6,944 bases of DNA from an uncultured Treponema sp. (GCA_947165795.1 CAMVBP010000108.1:1-6944); one strand, 5' to 3'; shown: positions 1-6,928, counted from the stretch's first letter. Numbers and translations: made by a program. The notes: generated by a model from the sequence alone, not told the origin.

Positions 1-486
1 ATCTGATGGAAGGCGGCTGGCAAGGTCTGCCGGCAGGGGGGCGTGCTGGCCTGCTTTTATTTCTGATTGGCTGGCTTTTTCAAGCAGGCTTGCTTCAAAG
101 CTTGATGACTGCAGGGCATTATATTTTACAAAAAAGCTTCCGTGCAGGCTGATAATTGAGCCTACAGGAAAGGATTTTTCAAAAAAAGGCCTGTTAAAGC
201 AGATTAATTCTGCCTGTGCTGTTCCGTCATTAATAATCAGCTTAAGGGTGCGCATGTTGCCGTAGCCGAACCATTCGTGGCGTATAATTTTTGCAACCGT
301 GTGGATTTTCGGCGAGCGGGCAAACTCGTTTAAAGAAACGCGGCGGGTGCGGTCTTCATAGTCGCGCGGGTAGTATTGAAGCAAATCCCCTACGGTGAAG
401 ATGTTCAGCCTTGCAAGATTTTTGGTAAGTGCCGGCCCAACGCCCGACACAGAGGAAACAGGATTTTTAATTTCGGAAAGCTTCAT
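1..486 (-). CDS. recG: ATP-dependent DNA helicase RecG, N-terminal part (cut by the left window edge)
   Basis: The frame runs from ATG at 486 to the window edge without a stop, giving 162 residues. It begins MKLSEIKNPVSSVSGVGPAL and continues through FTVGDLLQYYPRDYEDRTR (about residues 33-51). This is the typical opening of RecG: a helix-hairpin-helix-like GVGP segment, then the DLL..YPRDYEDR motif that leads into the OB-fold wedge domain. Residues about 63-112 (HTVAKI, then LKLIINDGTAQAELICFNRPF) fit the wedge OB fold, which in RecG contacts branched DNA. The family is usually near 690 residues, so the two helicase domains lie outside the window. RecG is a cytoplasmic superfamily 2 translocase that regresses stalled replication forks and processes Holliday and R-loop structures. 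The start lies 4 bases after the yggT stop (TGATTTTATG) and has no visible Shine-Dalgarno, so translation probably depends on coupling to yggT. Hand-counted GC for 1-480 is about 48%. Only the family name is certain here; function is inferred from family. Confidence 0.93.
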   Translation of the reverse strand, partial: MKLSEIKNPVSSVSGVGPALTKNLARLNIFTVGDLLQYYPRDYEDRTRRVSLNEFARSPKIHTVAKIIRHEWFGYGNMRTLKLIINDGTAQAELICFNRPFFEKSFPVGSIISLHGSFFVKYNALQSSSFEASLLEKASQSEIKAGQHAPLPADLASRLPSD

Positions 487-490
487 AAAA

Positions 491-1084
491 TCAGAATGGC
501 AGCTGGTAACAGAGTCCGACTAAAATGCGGATGAAGATGTTGCCGGCGCCAAGAATTACGGCGAAGCTTATCCAGGTGATTAAAAGGGCCTTCTGGTAGG
601 AAAGTGTAGACTTTACAAAAGTTCCGGCTACCTTAAAGACAAGACGCTGGAGGAACTGGTCAATGTTGTTCCAGGCGGAGTTGTATGGTGTGTAACCGTG
701 TTTAACTGTAAGGACAATCCAGCGGACCAGAAGCAGCAGGAACAGTATAGAAAGAATTGATGTGCTGACGTTCCAGAGCATGATGATGATTGTTCCAAGA
801 ATTCCGCCAACGTAGATGCGGCCTGTTGAGGTAATTCCGCCTAAAATCGAAGAAATTACGCTTAGGATTCCGATTGAAAGAATCGGGGAAAAGTCAATGT
901 TGCCGAAAGTCAGCCAGCCTGAGCGGCTGAAAAAGTTCATGTAGGGGTCGGTCAGGGCAGAAATTGCCCTTCCTATACTTGTGAACTTGGCTCCCGGAAA
1001 CCATGAAATAATTATGTTTAAAAAGCAGAGCATTGTGTAAATTGTAACTGCTGCCGAAAGAATTCCTAAAATAGCACTTATCAT
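491..1084 (-). CDS. yggT: YggT family integral membrane protein
   Basis: A hydrophobic protein of 197 residues from the ATG at 1084. It carries the YGGT-family signature in its first half: a first helix ending IIISWFPG, then ALTDPYMNFFSRSG, then GNIDFSPILSIGIL. Probable membrane segments are residues about 2-25, 63-83, 90-125 (long, perhaps two helices) and 166-193. The second half looks like a degenerate second YGGT repeat (LVRWIVL, then a polar stretch, then a final helix), so the length fits a two-repeat member. Molecular function is poorly defined; family members have been linked to osmotic tolerance in E. coli and to division or plastid nucleoid organisation elsewhere. I chose ATG 1084 over a TTG at 1093. 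The ATG makes a 4-base ATGA overlap with the dnaE stop and sits 10 bases after AAGAGG, whereas the TTG is only 1 base from that motif. The gene lies between dnaE and recG, probably in one transcript. The location in the operon may be positional only. Confidence 0.86.
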   Translation of the reverse strand: MISAILGILSAAVTIYTMLCFLNIIISWFPGAKFTSIGRAISALTDPYMNFFSRSGWLTFGNIDFSPILSIGILSVISSILGGITSTGRIYVGGILGTIIIMLWNVSTSILSILFLLLLVRWIVLTVKHGYTPYNSAWNNIDQFLQRLVFKVAGTFVKSTLSYQKALLITWISFAVILGAGNIFIRILVGLCYQLPF

Positions 1085-4000
1085 TCTGTCCAAACCTCTT
1101 TTACATATGGTATTCCCCGCAGCTCTTTAAGAACTTCTGGAGCTGAGCTGATTGTAATCTGGCTGTTTGCCTTGATTACAAAGGGATTTTTTCCCGTGTC
1201 TATATGAAAATATACTGAACAATTACCCATTTTATCAAATAAAAAATCTTTTAATTCTGCAATTTTTACTTCTGCATTAAAAGAAGGATCAAGCATAATG
1301 TGCACTGAATTTGCAGATTTAGATTCCAGCTTTGAAGCGTCTTCAATGGAATCTACGTTTAATGAAGGATCATCTCTGCTTGTATCAACTTTTCCCTTAA
1401 AGGCGTAAATTCCGCCGTCGGAAATTTGGCCTTTAATGAATTCCCATGGTTTTGGAAAGAAAGTGAGCGCTATATGGCCTGAATAATCGTTCAGTTTGGC
1501 AAAGGCCATTTTATCGCCTTTTTTTGTTGTAATTTCCCGGAGTTCAGTTAACATTCCTAATGCGGTATATGATTTTCCTGCATCGCGTAATTGCCAGAAT
1601 TTTGCACCGGAAGCCAGTTGAGCTTCTTTTTCGGCTTTAGATTCTGCGGCAACTCTATCTATATTTTTTGAAGAAATTGTAACGGCACGTTCAATTGCTT
1701 TTTTATAATCATCAAGCGGATGTCCGCTTACGTAGCAGCCGATACATTCCTGTTCCATTGAAAGAAGTTCCATTCGAGGCAAATCATCAATAATCTTGAA
1801 TTTATAATCTGTAAAGCTTTTTTCTTCATCAGAAAGATCTCCGAATAAGTCGCCCTGGCCCTTCTTTTTATCTTCAAGAATTTCATCTACATAATCCAAT
1901 GCTGCTTCCATATTTGCAAGCAGTGTAGGGCGGTTCAGAACTGTTCCGTCTCTTTCCTTTAAGTGATCAAAGGCACCTGTTTTTATAAGAACTTCAATGG
2001 CTTTTTTATTTACAAGAGTTTTTTCTCTTCCTTCATTATCACGTTCTATAAGTGCGCCTACTCGTGTAATAAAATCCATAAAGGAAGTATAAAGCCCGTG
2101 CTCTTCACGTTCTTTAATAATTGCCTGTGCGGCTGCATCTCCAATTCCTTTAATTCCTTTTAAACCAAAAACAATTCTTCCGTCTACAACGTCAAAAATA
2201 ATATCTGAACGGTTTACATCCGGAGCATCTACAGGAACTCCCATTTTGCGTGCTTCTTCAATATAGAACGGAAGTCCGTCTGTAGAAGTAATTTCGTTAG
2301 TAAGGTTTGCAGCCATAAATTCGGCAGGGTAGTGTGCCTTAAGCCAGCCTGTTCGGTAAGCAAGAACAGAATATGCCGCTGCATGCGATTTATTGAATCC
2401 GTAGCCTGCAAACGGAACCATAATATCAAAAATTTCTTCGGCGTGTTTTTCTGTATGTCCGTTTTTAAGTGCACCTTCAACAAAGTCTTTCTTTTTGCCC
2501 ATCAAAACTTCCGGCTTCTTTTTACCCATGGCACGTCTAAGCATATCGGCACCACCAAGCGAGAATCCGGCAATTATCTGTGCAACCTTCATAATCTGTT
2601 CCTGATAAACCATAACGCCGTAGGTTTCTTTTAGCAAACCTTCAAGCGAAGGATCAGGATATTGAATTGTTTCGGGCTTCCACTTTCCATCAATATATTT
2701 TGGAATATAATCCATAGGTCCCGGGCGGTAAAGAGCATTCAAGGCTACAAGCTCTTCTATAGTGCGCGGTTTACAGTCACGGAGAATTTTCTGCATTCCT
2801 GGACTTTCAAACTGGAATACTGCAACCGAGTCTCCACGGCAGAAAAGGTCAAAGGTTTTTTCATCGGTTTCGCTTACGTTTGCTGTAATAAATTCCGGTT
2901 CATCAGGCTTTTTATGTTTATTTATAATTGCTTCAGCATAACGGATTAAAGATAGTGTTTTAAGTCCAAGGTAGTCGAATTTTACAAGGCCGCAAGGTTC
3001 AATAATGTCCATTGTGTATTGAACGCCAACTTCGCCGGTTTTTGGATCTTTAAATACCGGTGCCCAGTTAGGAAGTTCTGTAAGACCAATAACCATTCCA
3101 GACGCATGAAGACCTGTATTTCTTTTTACACCTTCCAGACGGAATGCAAGATCGAATAATTCCTGATAGCGCGGATCGTCTTTGTAAGGAATAAGCTGTC
3201 CACCATCAGGCATTTTTTCTGTAGGCTCGCTGAAGGCATCTTTTAAAGTAGCTTTTGGACTTTCCGGAATGCATTTTTTGAGCATATTAACTTCCTGGAG
3301 AGGAATTCCAAGAACTCGTCCAACATCGGCAATACAGTTTTTTGGTTTAAGAGTACCGAAGGTTACAATATGACCGACGTTTTTATCGCCGTACAAATCT
3401 CTTGTATGCTGAATAATATCCTGGCGATAGTCGAAGTCCATATCAACGTCAAAGTCAGGCATAGAAACACGTTCAGGATTTAAGAATCGCTCAAAGATCA
3501 ATCCGTAACGGAACGGATCAATATCTGTAATTGTCATAGCGTAGGCGACAAGAGAACCGGCGCCGGAACCTCGTCCAGGACCAATAGGAATATAAGGCTT
3601 TGGACGGTTATTTACATTGTCCCATGTAGATTTAGACCAGTTTATAAATTCCCATACAATAAGGAAGTAGCCGGAAAATCCCATTGTAAAAATGGTGTTC
3701 ATTTCGTAATCGGCACGTTCGCGGATTTCGGGCGTAATTTCCTTGTAGCGTTTTTTAAGGCCTTCTTCTACAATGTATCTTACATAATCGTTCTGGTCGC
3801 TTTGGTAATCATCGCCGTGTGTGCGGAATTCCTTTGGAAGTTCAAAACGTGGAAGACACTCTTTTAGTTCCGGAGTGCTGTACTGTTTGATAGTAAGATT
3901 ACACATATTTGCAATCTTTATTGTGTTGTCGTATGCTTCCGGGCATTGAGGAAAAAGCTGACGCATTTCCTGTTCGGTTTTAAAATACCAGTTATCTAAA

Positions 4001-4803
4001 TCTTCATCTCCACCCATTTTTGAATGCTTTTCGTGAAGAAGATTTTTAAATCCGATACAACGCAAGGCATCCTGAGCAAATGAATCTTCTCTTTCTACAT
4101 AATGAATATCGTTGGTAACTACAAGCGGAATATCAAGCTCATGAGCAAGTTTAATAAGCTTTTCTGCAATAACTTTCTGTTCCGGAATTCCGTGATCCTG
4201 GAGTTCAATATAATAATGATCGGGACCAAAAAGATTTTTATATTTTAAGGCAAGTTCCTTTGCTTCTTCATCCATTCCAGCCAGAAGCATTTGAGGAAGT
4301 TCTCCCTGAATACAGGCAGAACAGCAGATTAAGCCTTCGTGATATTTCTCTAAAAGCTCCCAGTCTATTCTTGGCTTTCCGTAATATAATCCTTCAGTAT
4401 ATGCAAGAGAAGAAAGCCAGCACATGTTTTCGTAACCTTTCTGGTTTTCGCAAAGTAAAATAAGATGAAAATAATGAGCCTTTCTATCGCCTTCTTCGCC
4501 TTTATGACTGTATGGAACATCGTTTTTTTCAAGATGGCTTCCGTAGGCTACATAGAATTCTTCACCTACAATTGGATTAATTCCATTAACATGACAGAGC
4601 TTTTCAAAGTTAAGCGCACCAAACATATTTCCGTGATCGGTAAGCGCAAGGGCCGGCATATTTAATGCTTTTGCTTTTGCAACAAGTTTGTCCAGCGTAG
4701 CACAACTATCCAAAAGTGAATAATCTGAGTGAACATGAAGGTGAACAAAATTTGCAACTGGAGTGCCTTCCGGAGCTTCAGGAAAAACGTGATAATCTGC
4801 CAT
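1081..4803 (-). CDS. dnaE: DNA polymerase III alpha subunit (replicative polymerase), DnaE1 type
   Basis: A complete protein of 1240 residues, slightly longer than the E. coli alpha subunit (about 1160). Domains in order: PHP domain about 18-300 (HLHVHSDYSLLDS at 21-33, LTDHGN at 54-59, GEEFY at 80-84, TNDIHY at 230-235); polymerase core about 340-830. The core has GPGRGSGAGS at 408-417, catalytic PDFDVD with Asp452 and Asp454, and the third aspartate in VKFDYLGL at Asp610. It also has YRPGPMDYIP at 692-701, YQEQIMKVAQ at 733-742 and GYGFNKSHAAAYS at 800-812. A helix-hairpin-helix (GLKGIKGIG, 880-888) follows, then a likely beta-clamp binding motif QGDLFG at 983-988, an OB fold about 1078-1155, and a C-terminal domain about 1165-1240 corresponding to the tau-binding region. 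It synthesises the chromosome in the cytoplasmic replisome. ATG 4803 is the only usable start: upstream in frame there is no other start codon before a TAA at 4860-4858. No Shine-Dalgarno precedes it; a promoter -10 box does. The stop overlaps yggT by ATGA. Confidence 0.97.
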   Translation of the reverse strand: MADYHVFPEAPEGTPVANFVHLHVHSDYSLLDSCATLDKLVAKAKALNMPALALTDHGNMFGALNFEKLCHVNGINPIVGEEFYVAYGSHLEKNDVPYSHKGEEGDRKAHYFHLILLCENQKGYENMCWLSSLAYTEGLYYGKPRIDWELLEKYHEGLICCSACIQGELPQMLLAGMDEEAKELALKYKNLFGPDHYYIELQDHGIPEQKVIAEKLIKLAHELDIPLVVTNDIHYVEREDSFAQDALRCIGFKNLLHEKHSKMGGDEDLDNWYFKTEQEMRQLFPQCPEAYDNTIKIANMCNLTIKQYSTPELKECLPRFELPKEFRTHGDDYQSDQNDYVRYIVEEGLKKRYKEITPEIRERADYEMNTIFTMGFSGYFLIVWEFINWSKSTWDNVNNRPKPYIPIGPGRGSGAGSLVAYAMTITDIDPFRYGLIFERFLNPERVSMPDFDVDMDFDYRQDIIQHTRDLYGDKNVGHIVTFGTLKPKNCIADVGRVLGIPLQEVNMLKKCIPESPKATLKDAFSEPTEKMPDGGQLIPYKDDPRYQELFDLAFRLEGVKRNTGLHASGMVIGLTELPNWAPVFKDPKTGEVGVQYTMDIIEPCGLVKFDYLGLKTLSLIRYAEAIINKHKKPDEPEFITANVSETDEKTFDLFCRGDSVAVFQFESPGMQKILRDCKPRTIEELVALNALYRPGPMDYIPKYIDGKWKPETIQYPDPSLEGLLKETYGVMVYQEQIMKVAQIIAGFSLGGADMLRRAMGKKKPEVLMGKKKDFVEGALKNGHTEKHAEEIFDIMVPFAGYGFNKSHAAAYSVLAYRTGWLKAHYPAEFMAANLTNEITSTDGLPFYIEEARKMGVPVDAPDVNRSDIIFDVVDGRIVFGLKGIKGIGDAAAQAIIKEREEHGLYTSFMDFITRVGALIERDNEGREKTLVNKKAIEVLIKTGAFDHLKERDGTVLNRPTLLANMEAALDYVDEILEDKKKGQGDLFGDLSDEEKSFTDYKFKIIDDLPRMELLSMEQECIGCYVSGHPLDDYKKAIERAVTISSKNIDRVAAESKAEKEAQLASGAKFWQLRDAGKSYTALGMLTELREITTKKGDKMAFAKLNDYSGHIALTFFPKPWEFIKGQISDGGIYAFKGKVDTSRDDPSLNVDSIEDASKLESKSANSVHIMLDPSFNAEVKIAELKDFLFDKMGNCSVYFHIDTGKNPFVIKANSQITISSAPEVLKELRGIPYVKEVWTE
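1095..1100 (-). promoter_or_regulatory. Ribosome binding site that fixes the yggT start
   Basis: On the minus strand the last dnaE codons contain AAGAGG (1100 down to 1095). The gap to ATG at 1084 is 10 bases, acceptable for a Shine-Dalgarno. The gap to the in-frame TTG at 1093 is 1 base, too short to work. This supports the shorter yggT product and shows the ribosome site embedded in the dnaE coding sequence. Confidence 0.6.
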
Positions 4804-4809
4804 AAAAGG

Positions 4810-4838
4810 ATTATAACATAAAAAAAAAGGCTTTCCAA
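4810..4838 (-). promoter_or_regulatory. Probable dnaE promoter, predicting a leaderless mRNA
   Basis: On the minus strand, TTGGAA (4838-4833, 4 of 6 to the sigma70 -35 consensus) is followed after exactly 17 bases by a perfect TATAAT (4815-4810). If the last T of the -10 is at -7, position +1 is 4803, the A of the dnaE ATG. Six bases (CCTTTT) separate the box from the start codon and there is no Shine-Dalgarno, so a leaderless transcript is the simplest reading. The -35 lies inside the hairpin of the upstream terminator. Seen: the boxes and spacing. Inferred: activity and start point. Confidence 0.62.
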
Positions 4839-4848
4839 CGAGAAAGCC
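4820..4848 (-). terminator. Intrinsic terminator of the chemotaxis receptor gene
   Basis: Read on the minus strand: a 7-base stem GGCTTTC, a 6-base loop TCGTTG, the complementary GAAAGCC, then nine consecutive T (4828-4820). This is a textbook rho-independent terminator, 46 bases after the mcp stop codon. It separates the receptor transcript from the dnaE operon. On the plus strand the stem is followed only by a mixed T/A stretch, so any reverse activity would be weaker and no plus-strand gene needs it. Confidence 0.9.
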
Positions 4849-4871
4849 CTTTATATTTTAAATTTTGAAGA

Positions 4872-4890
4872 TTTTTTGCTAAGCAAAAAA
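4872..4890. repeat. Short perfect inverted repeat after the mcp stop codon
   Basis: The minus strand reads TTTTTTGCTTAGCAAAAAA, an 8-base perfect stem with a 3-base loop, 4 bases past the mcp TAA. It is mostly A/T, so the hairpin is weak. It could protect the 3' end of the mRNA or be a remnant terminator; the GC-rich hairpin further on is the convincing terminator. Confidence 0.45.
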
Positions 4891-4894
4891 GAAA

Positions 4895-6217
4895 TTATTT
4901 CTTAAGTTTGAAAGAAGAAATTTCATTTTTGATAGTTGTAAGATGTTCTTTTGTATTATTAGAAGAATTAGTTGTAATTGCGGCAGCAGTAGAAATCTCC
5001 TGAGAGAAGTCAGAAATCTGTTCCATATTTTCTGTAAGGCTTCTTGTAATTTCTGAAAGACTTCTCATTTCTTTAAGAATCTGTTCTCCACCAACAAGCA
5101 TTTCTGAAGAACCGTTCTTAACTTCTACTGTAGAATCACTGATGTTGCGCATTGCTTCGAGAATCTGCTGGTTACCGGAATTCTGTTCTTCCATAGCATT
5201 TGAAATAACAGATTCCTGTTCCTTAACTGTCTGAGAAATCTGATAAATTTCATCAAATGAAGCCTGAACCTGTCTGATATCACTTGTAATTTTTTCAATT
5301 GATTCAGAAAGAGAACGAAGGTTTTCATCAATAGATTTACTCTGGCTTGAAGACTGTTCTGCAAGAGTACGGATTTCGTCTGCAACAACGGCAAAACCTT
5401 TACCTGCTTCTCCGGCATGAGCAGACTCAATTGCAGCGTTCATAGCAAGAAGGTTTGTACGGCTTGCAATTCCCTGAATTATGCTGGAAGCCTGTAAAAT
5501 ACCGGCTGACTGTTCCATAACGTTTTCTGCAGTTGTAACGGCTGTCTTAACAGAAGTCTGTCCGCGTTCAGCAGCTTCAGAAAGATTTCTTACAGATTCA
5601 GTATTTTTTTCAAGAATCTTAGAAACGCTTTCTACGTTTGCAACCATTTCTTCTACAGCGGCAGAAGACTGAGTTACGCTGGAAGCCTGAGATTCAATGG
5701 AATTGTTCAAAGAACGGATATTTCCCATAATCTGTTCGATTGCAGAATTTGATTCTTCTACACCGGCAGCCTGGTCAGTCATTTCCTGCTTCATAGTTGC
5801 AATTGCACTGGAAATATTTGTTACGTTTGTATTTGTTGTGCTCATGTTTGCAACTAAGTCATCAGATTGCCTTACAGTTTCGTTTGTAGAAGCATCCATT
5901 GTAGTAAGAACTTCGGCAACCTGTTTTTTCATTTTATTAATGTTCTGAATAATTACACCAAGTTCACTACGGTTTGTTGCTTTTTTATCTTCTATAGTGA
6001 AATCTTTTTTCATAAGAGATTCTGTTACAGAGGAAATATCATTGATACATTTTTTAACGTCACCAACAAGTAAGAATTCAACTACAAAAAAGTAAACTGC
6101 AGAATAAATAGAAATTGGTGCAAGATGTTCAAGTATAGAAGCTTTTCCTTCAGAAATTAATTTTGGTTGAAGAAGCATTGAATAAATAAATCCAATAACA
6201 CCAAGCAATGCAAACAA
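4895..6217 (-). CDS. C-terminal signalling portion of the split methyl-accepting chemotaxis protein
   Basis: 440 residues counted from a TTG at 6217; that start has no ribosome site and is probably not used. Two membrane helices (about 1-16 and 34-51) are followed by a HAMP-like linker (about 52-105, with RSELGVIIQNINKMKKQV) and a long coiled-coil signalling domain. The conserved hairpin tip at about 246-290 is clear: GIASRTNLLAMNAAIE, then SAHAGEAGKGFAVVADEIR, then TLAEQSS. This tip binds CheA and CheW in the cytoplasmic arrays. Likely methylation helices flank it, for example SSAAVEEMVANVE (184-196) and NAMEEQNSGNQQI (340-352). The C-terminus ends FKLKK without a CheR-tethering pentapeptide. 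In the same frame the reading can be carried seven codons further upstream (SRETFLH), which joins it to the membrane portion. The ligand cannot be read from the sequence. Signalling-domain identity is certain; the start is not. Confidence 0.85.
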   Translation of the reverse strand: MFALLGVIGFIYSMLLQPKLISEGKASILEHLAPISIYSAVYFFVVEFLLVGDVKKCINDISSVTESLMKKDFTIEDKKATNRSELGVIIQNINKMKKQVAEVLTTMDASTNETVRQSDDLVANMSTTNTNVTNISSAIATMKQEMTDQAAGVEESNSAIEQIMGNIRSLNNSIESQASSVTQSSAAVEEMVANVESVSKILEKNTESVRNLSEAAERGQTSVKTAVTTAENVMEQSAGILQASSIIQGIASRTNLLAMNAAIESAHAGEAGKGFAVVADEIRTLAEQSSSQSKSIDENLRSLSESIEKITSDIRQVQASFDEIYQISQTVKEQESVISNAMEEQNSGNQQILEAMRNISDSTVEVKNGSSEMLVGGEQILKEMRSLSEITRSLTENMEQISDFSQEISTAAAITTNSSNNTKEHLTTIKNEISSFKLKK

Positions 6218-6776
6218 GTGTAAGAATGTTTCTCTGGAAAAGATCCATAGTTATCTGATTTTTTCCAAAAGGAATAAAATGCATGTACCCTTCTGTAAGA
6301 CGTATATGAATTACATAAAAGAGAAGTGCAAATTCAAAAACCAGAGATATCGCAAAAATAGCAACACCTACAACCGGGCTTTCTCCCATAAACGATTCAA
6401 GCTGAATTTTGTGAGTTGTCAAAACATGTAAAACTATTGTTGCTGTAACAAGTGATGACAATAAAGGAAAAACAATATTCAAGGTTGCAAGAATCTTTAA
6501 TCGTTTATTAATCTTTGAAAGACTGCGGTCCGGCTTATCAAAACTGGCAACAGTTTTATTTAAATTTGTAGCCATTAATGAACCAAAGCCAATTAATATA
6601 AGTGTAAATAACAAAAACAAAGGACTAGAGATTATAATTTTTGCTTCCCTTAGGGTAAATAATTCTGTTACCAGTCCCATCGGAAGAAATAAAATGTTTG
6701 GCGAAACATAAATCATAACAATCATGATAAATGCTGCTATCGAAATCTTTCTTTTTTGTTCCTGAACCATTTCCAT
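6150..6776 (-). CDS. N-terminal membrane portion of the split chemotaxis receptor
   Basis: 208 residues from ATG 6776, which lies 9 bases after AGGAG. After a short charged cytoplasmic start (MEMVQEQKRK) there are four probable membrane helices: about 11-31, 52-69, 95-119 and 135-158. Basic loops such as NKRLK at 90-94 suggest the cytoplasmic faces. No catalytic motif, Cache or PAS sensor domain is visible, so sensing would be by the membrane helices or their short loops. Up to about residue 179 (LTEGYMHFIPFGKNQITMDL) the sequence reads as a natural receptor lead-in. The last 29 residues (from FQRNILTLVC to SSTKINF) are probably an out-of-frame tail, because the neighbouring frame continues as two more helices and the signalling domain. 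If made as read, the product could reach the membrane but could not signal to CheA. Confidence 0.62.
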   Translation of the reverse strand: MEMVQEQKRKISIAAFIMIVMIYVSPNILFLPMGLVTELFTLREAKIIISSPLFLLFTLILIGFGSLMATNLNKTVASFDKPDRSLSKINKRLKILATLNIVFPLLSSLVTATIVLHVLTTHKIQLESFMGESPVVGVAIFAISLVFEFALLFYVIHIRLTEGYMHFIPFGKNQITMDLFQRNILTLVCIAWCYWIYLFNASSTKINF

Positions 6777-6785
6777 GTAAATAAA

Positions 6786-6790
6786 CTCCT
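6786..6790 (-). promoter_or_regulatory. Ribosome binding site of the chemotaxis receptor gene
   Basis: AGGAG on the minus strand (6790-6786) lies 9 bases before ATG 6776 and 15 bases before the second in-frame ATG at 6770. It supports the first ATG as the start and contrasts with dnaE and recG, which lack such a site. Confidence 0.75.
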
Positions 6791-6830
6791 GTTGCTTTAT
6801 AAATAAAAAAGCCTTTTTCTATATCTTAAT

Positions 6831-6859
6831 ATTATAAGGTAAAAATACTATATTGTGAA
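6831..6859 (-). promoter_or_regulatory. Sigma70-type promoter of the chemotaxis receptor gene
   Basis: On the minus strand, TTCACA (6859-6854, 5 of 6 to consensus), then exactly 17 bases, then a perfect TATAAT (6836-6831). The predicted start of transcription is near 6824, leaving a leader of about 48 bases that contains the AGGAG ribosome site. The match is to the housekeeping sigma factor; I see no sigma28-type motility promoter here. Confidence 0.72.
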
Positions 6860-6914
6860 ACAAAAAATAAGAGAATAGTAAAAAAAATGGCGATTTAAAA
6901 AAAAAATATGAAGA

Positions 6915-6920
6915 TATAAT
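6915..6920 (+). promoter_or_regulatory. Possible -10 box of a divergent plus-strand gene
   Basis: A perfect TATAAT lies 8 bases before ATG 6929 on the plus strand. No good -35 is seen at 17 bases; the best is TTTAAA (6894-6899, 4 of 6) with a short 15-base gap. The region is so AT-rich that a chance match is possible. Confidence 0.35.
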
Positions 6921-6928
6921 TAAATCAA

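Larger units (their letters stand above)
4895..6776 (-). pseudogene. Methyl-accepting chemotaxis protein gene, interrupted by a frame change
   Basis: Two overlapping minus-strand frames together make one ordinary receptor. The upstream frame (from ATG 6776) supplies a start codon with a good ribosome site and four membrane helices but no signalling domain. The downstream frame supplies two more helices, a HAMP-like linker and the complete signalling domain but has no credible start of its own. Joining them by a +1 shift at GATCTTTTCCAGAG (about 6245-6232) gives 179 + 447 = 626 residues with six membrane helices, a usual receptor layout. Both frames are open together only between the downstream frame's TAA at 6253-6251 and the upstream frame's stop near 6150, so the change must lie there. 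The rest is undamaged for over 1300 bases, so a recent mutation, a sequence error or phase-variable or programmed shifting are all possible; a long-dead gene is unlikely. Confidence 0.6.

Noticed and set aside
1..486. Higher GC at the recG end (about 48% counted for 1-480) as a sign of horizontal transfer.
   Set aside because: The gene is a core housekeeping gene in tight operon order with dnaE and yggT, and no mobile-element traces flank it; the shift is within normal gene-to-gene variation.
1963..2949. Several plus-strand open frames of 66-100 codons opposite dnaE (1963-2163, 2332-2634, 2662-2949).
   Set aside because: They are antisense to conserved polymerase motifs, rich in Cys/Phe/Asn as expected from reverse reading, and show no ribosome sites or recognisable domains.
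4804..4894. The hairpins between mcp and dnaE as a regulatory leader of dnaE.
   Set aside because: The predicted dnaE transcript starts after both hairpins, so they belong to the mcp 3' end; the T tract marks an ordinary terminator.
5481..6073. Plus-strand open frames opposite the receptor signalling domain.
   Set aside because: They mirror the conserved, codon-biased coiled coil; the minus-strand reading is clearly the real one.
6215..6217. TTG 6217 as the true start of an independent two-helix chemotaxis receptor.
   Set aside because: There is no ribosome site or promoter near it, and the upstream frame supplies exactly the missing N-terminal helices.
6794..6812. Weak GCTTT/AAAGC hairpin in the mcp leader as a riboswitch or attenuator.
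   Set aside because: The stem is only five pairs with a nine-base A/T loop in very AT-rich DNA, and the leader of about 48 bases is too short for a known riboswitch class.
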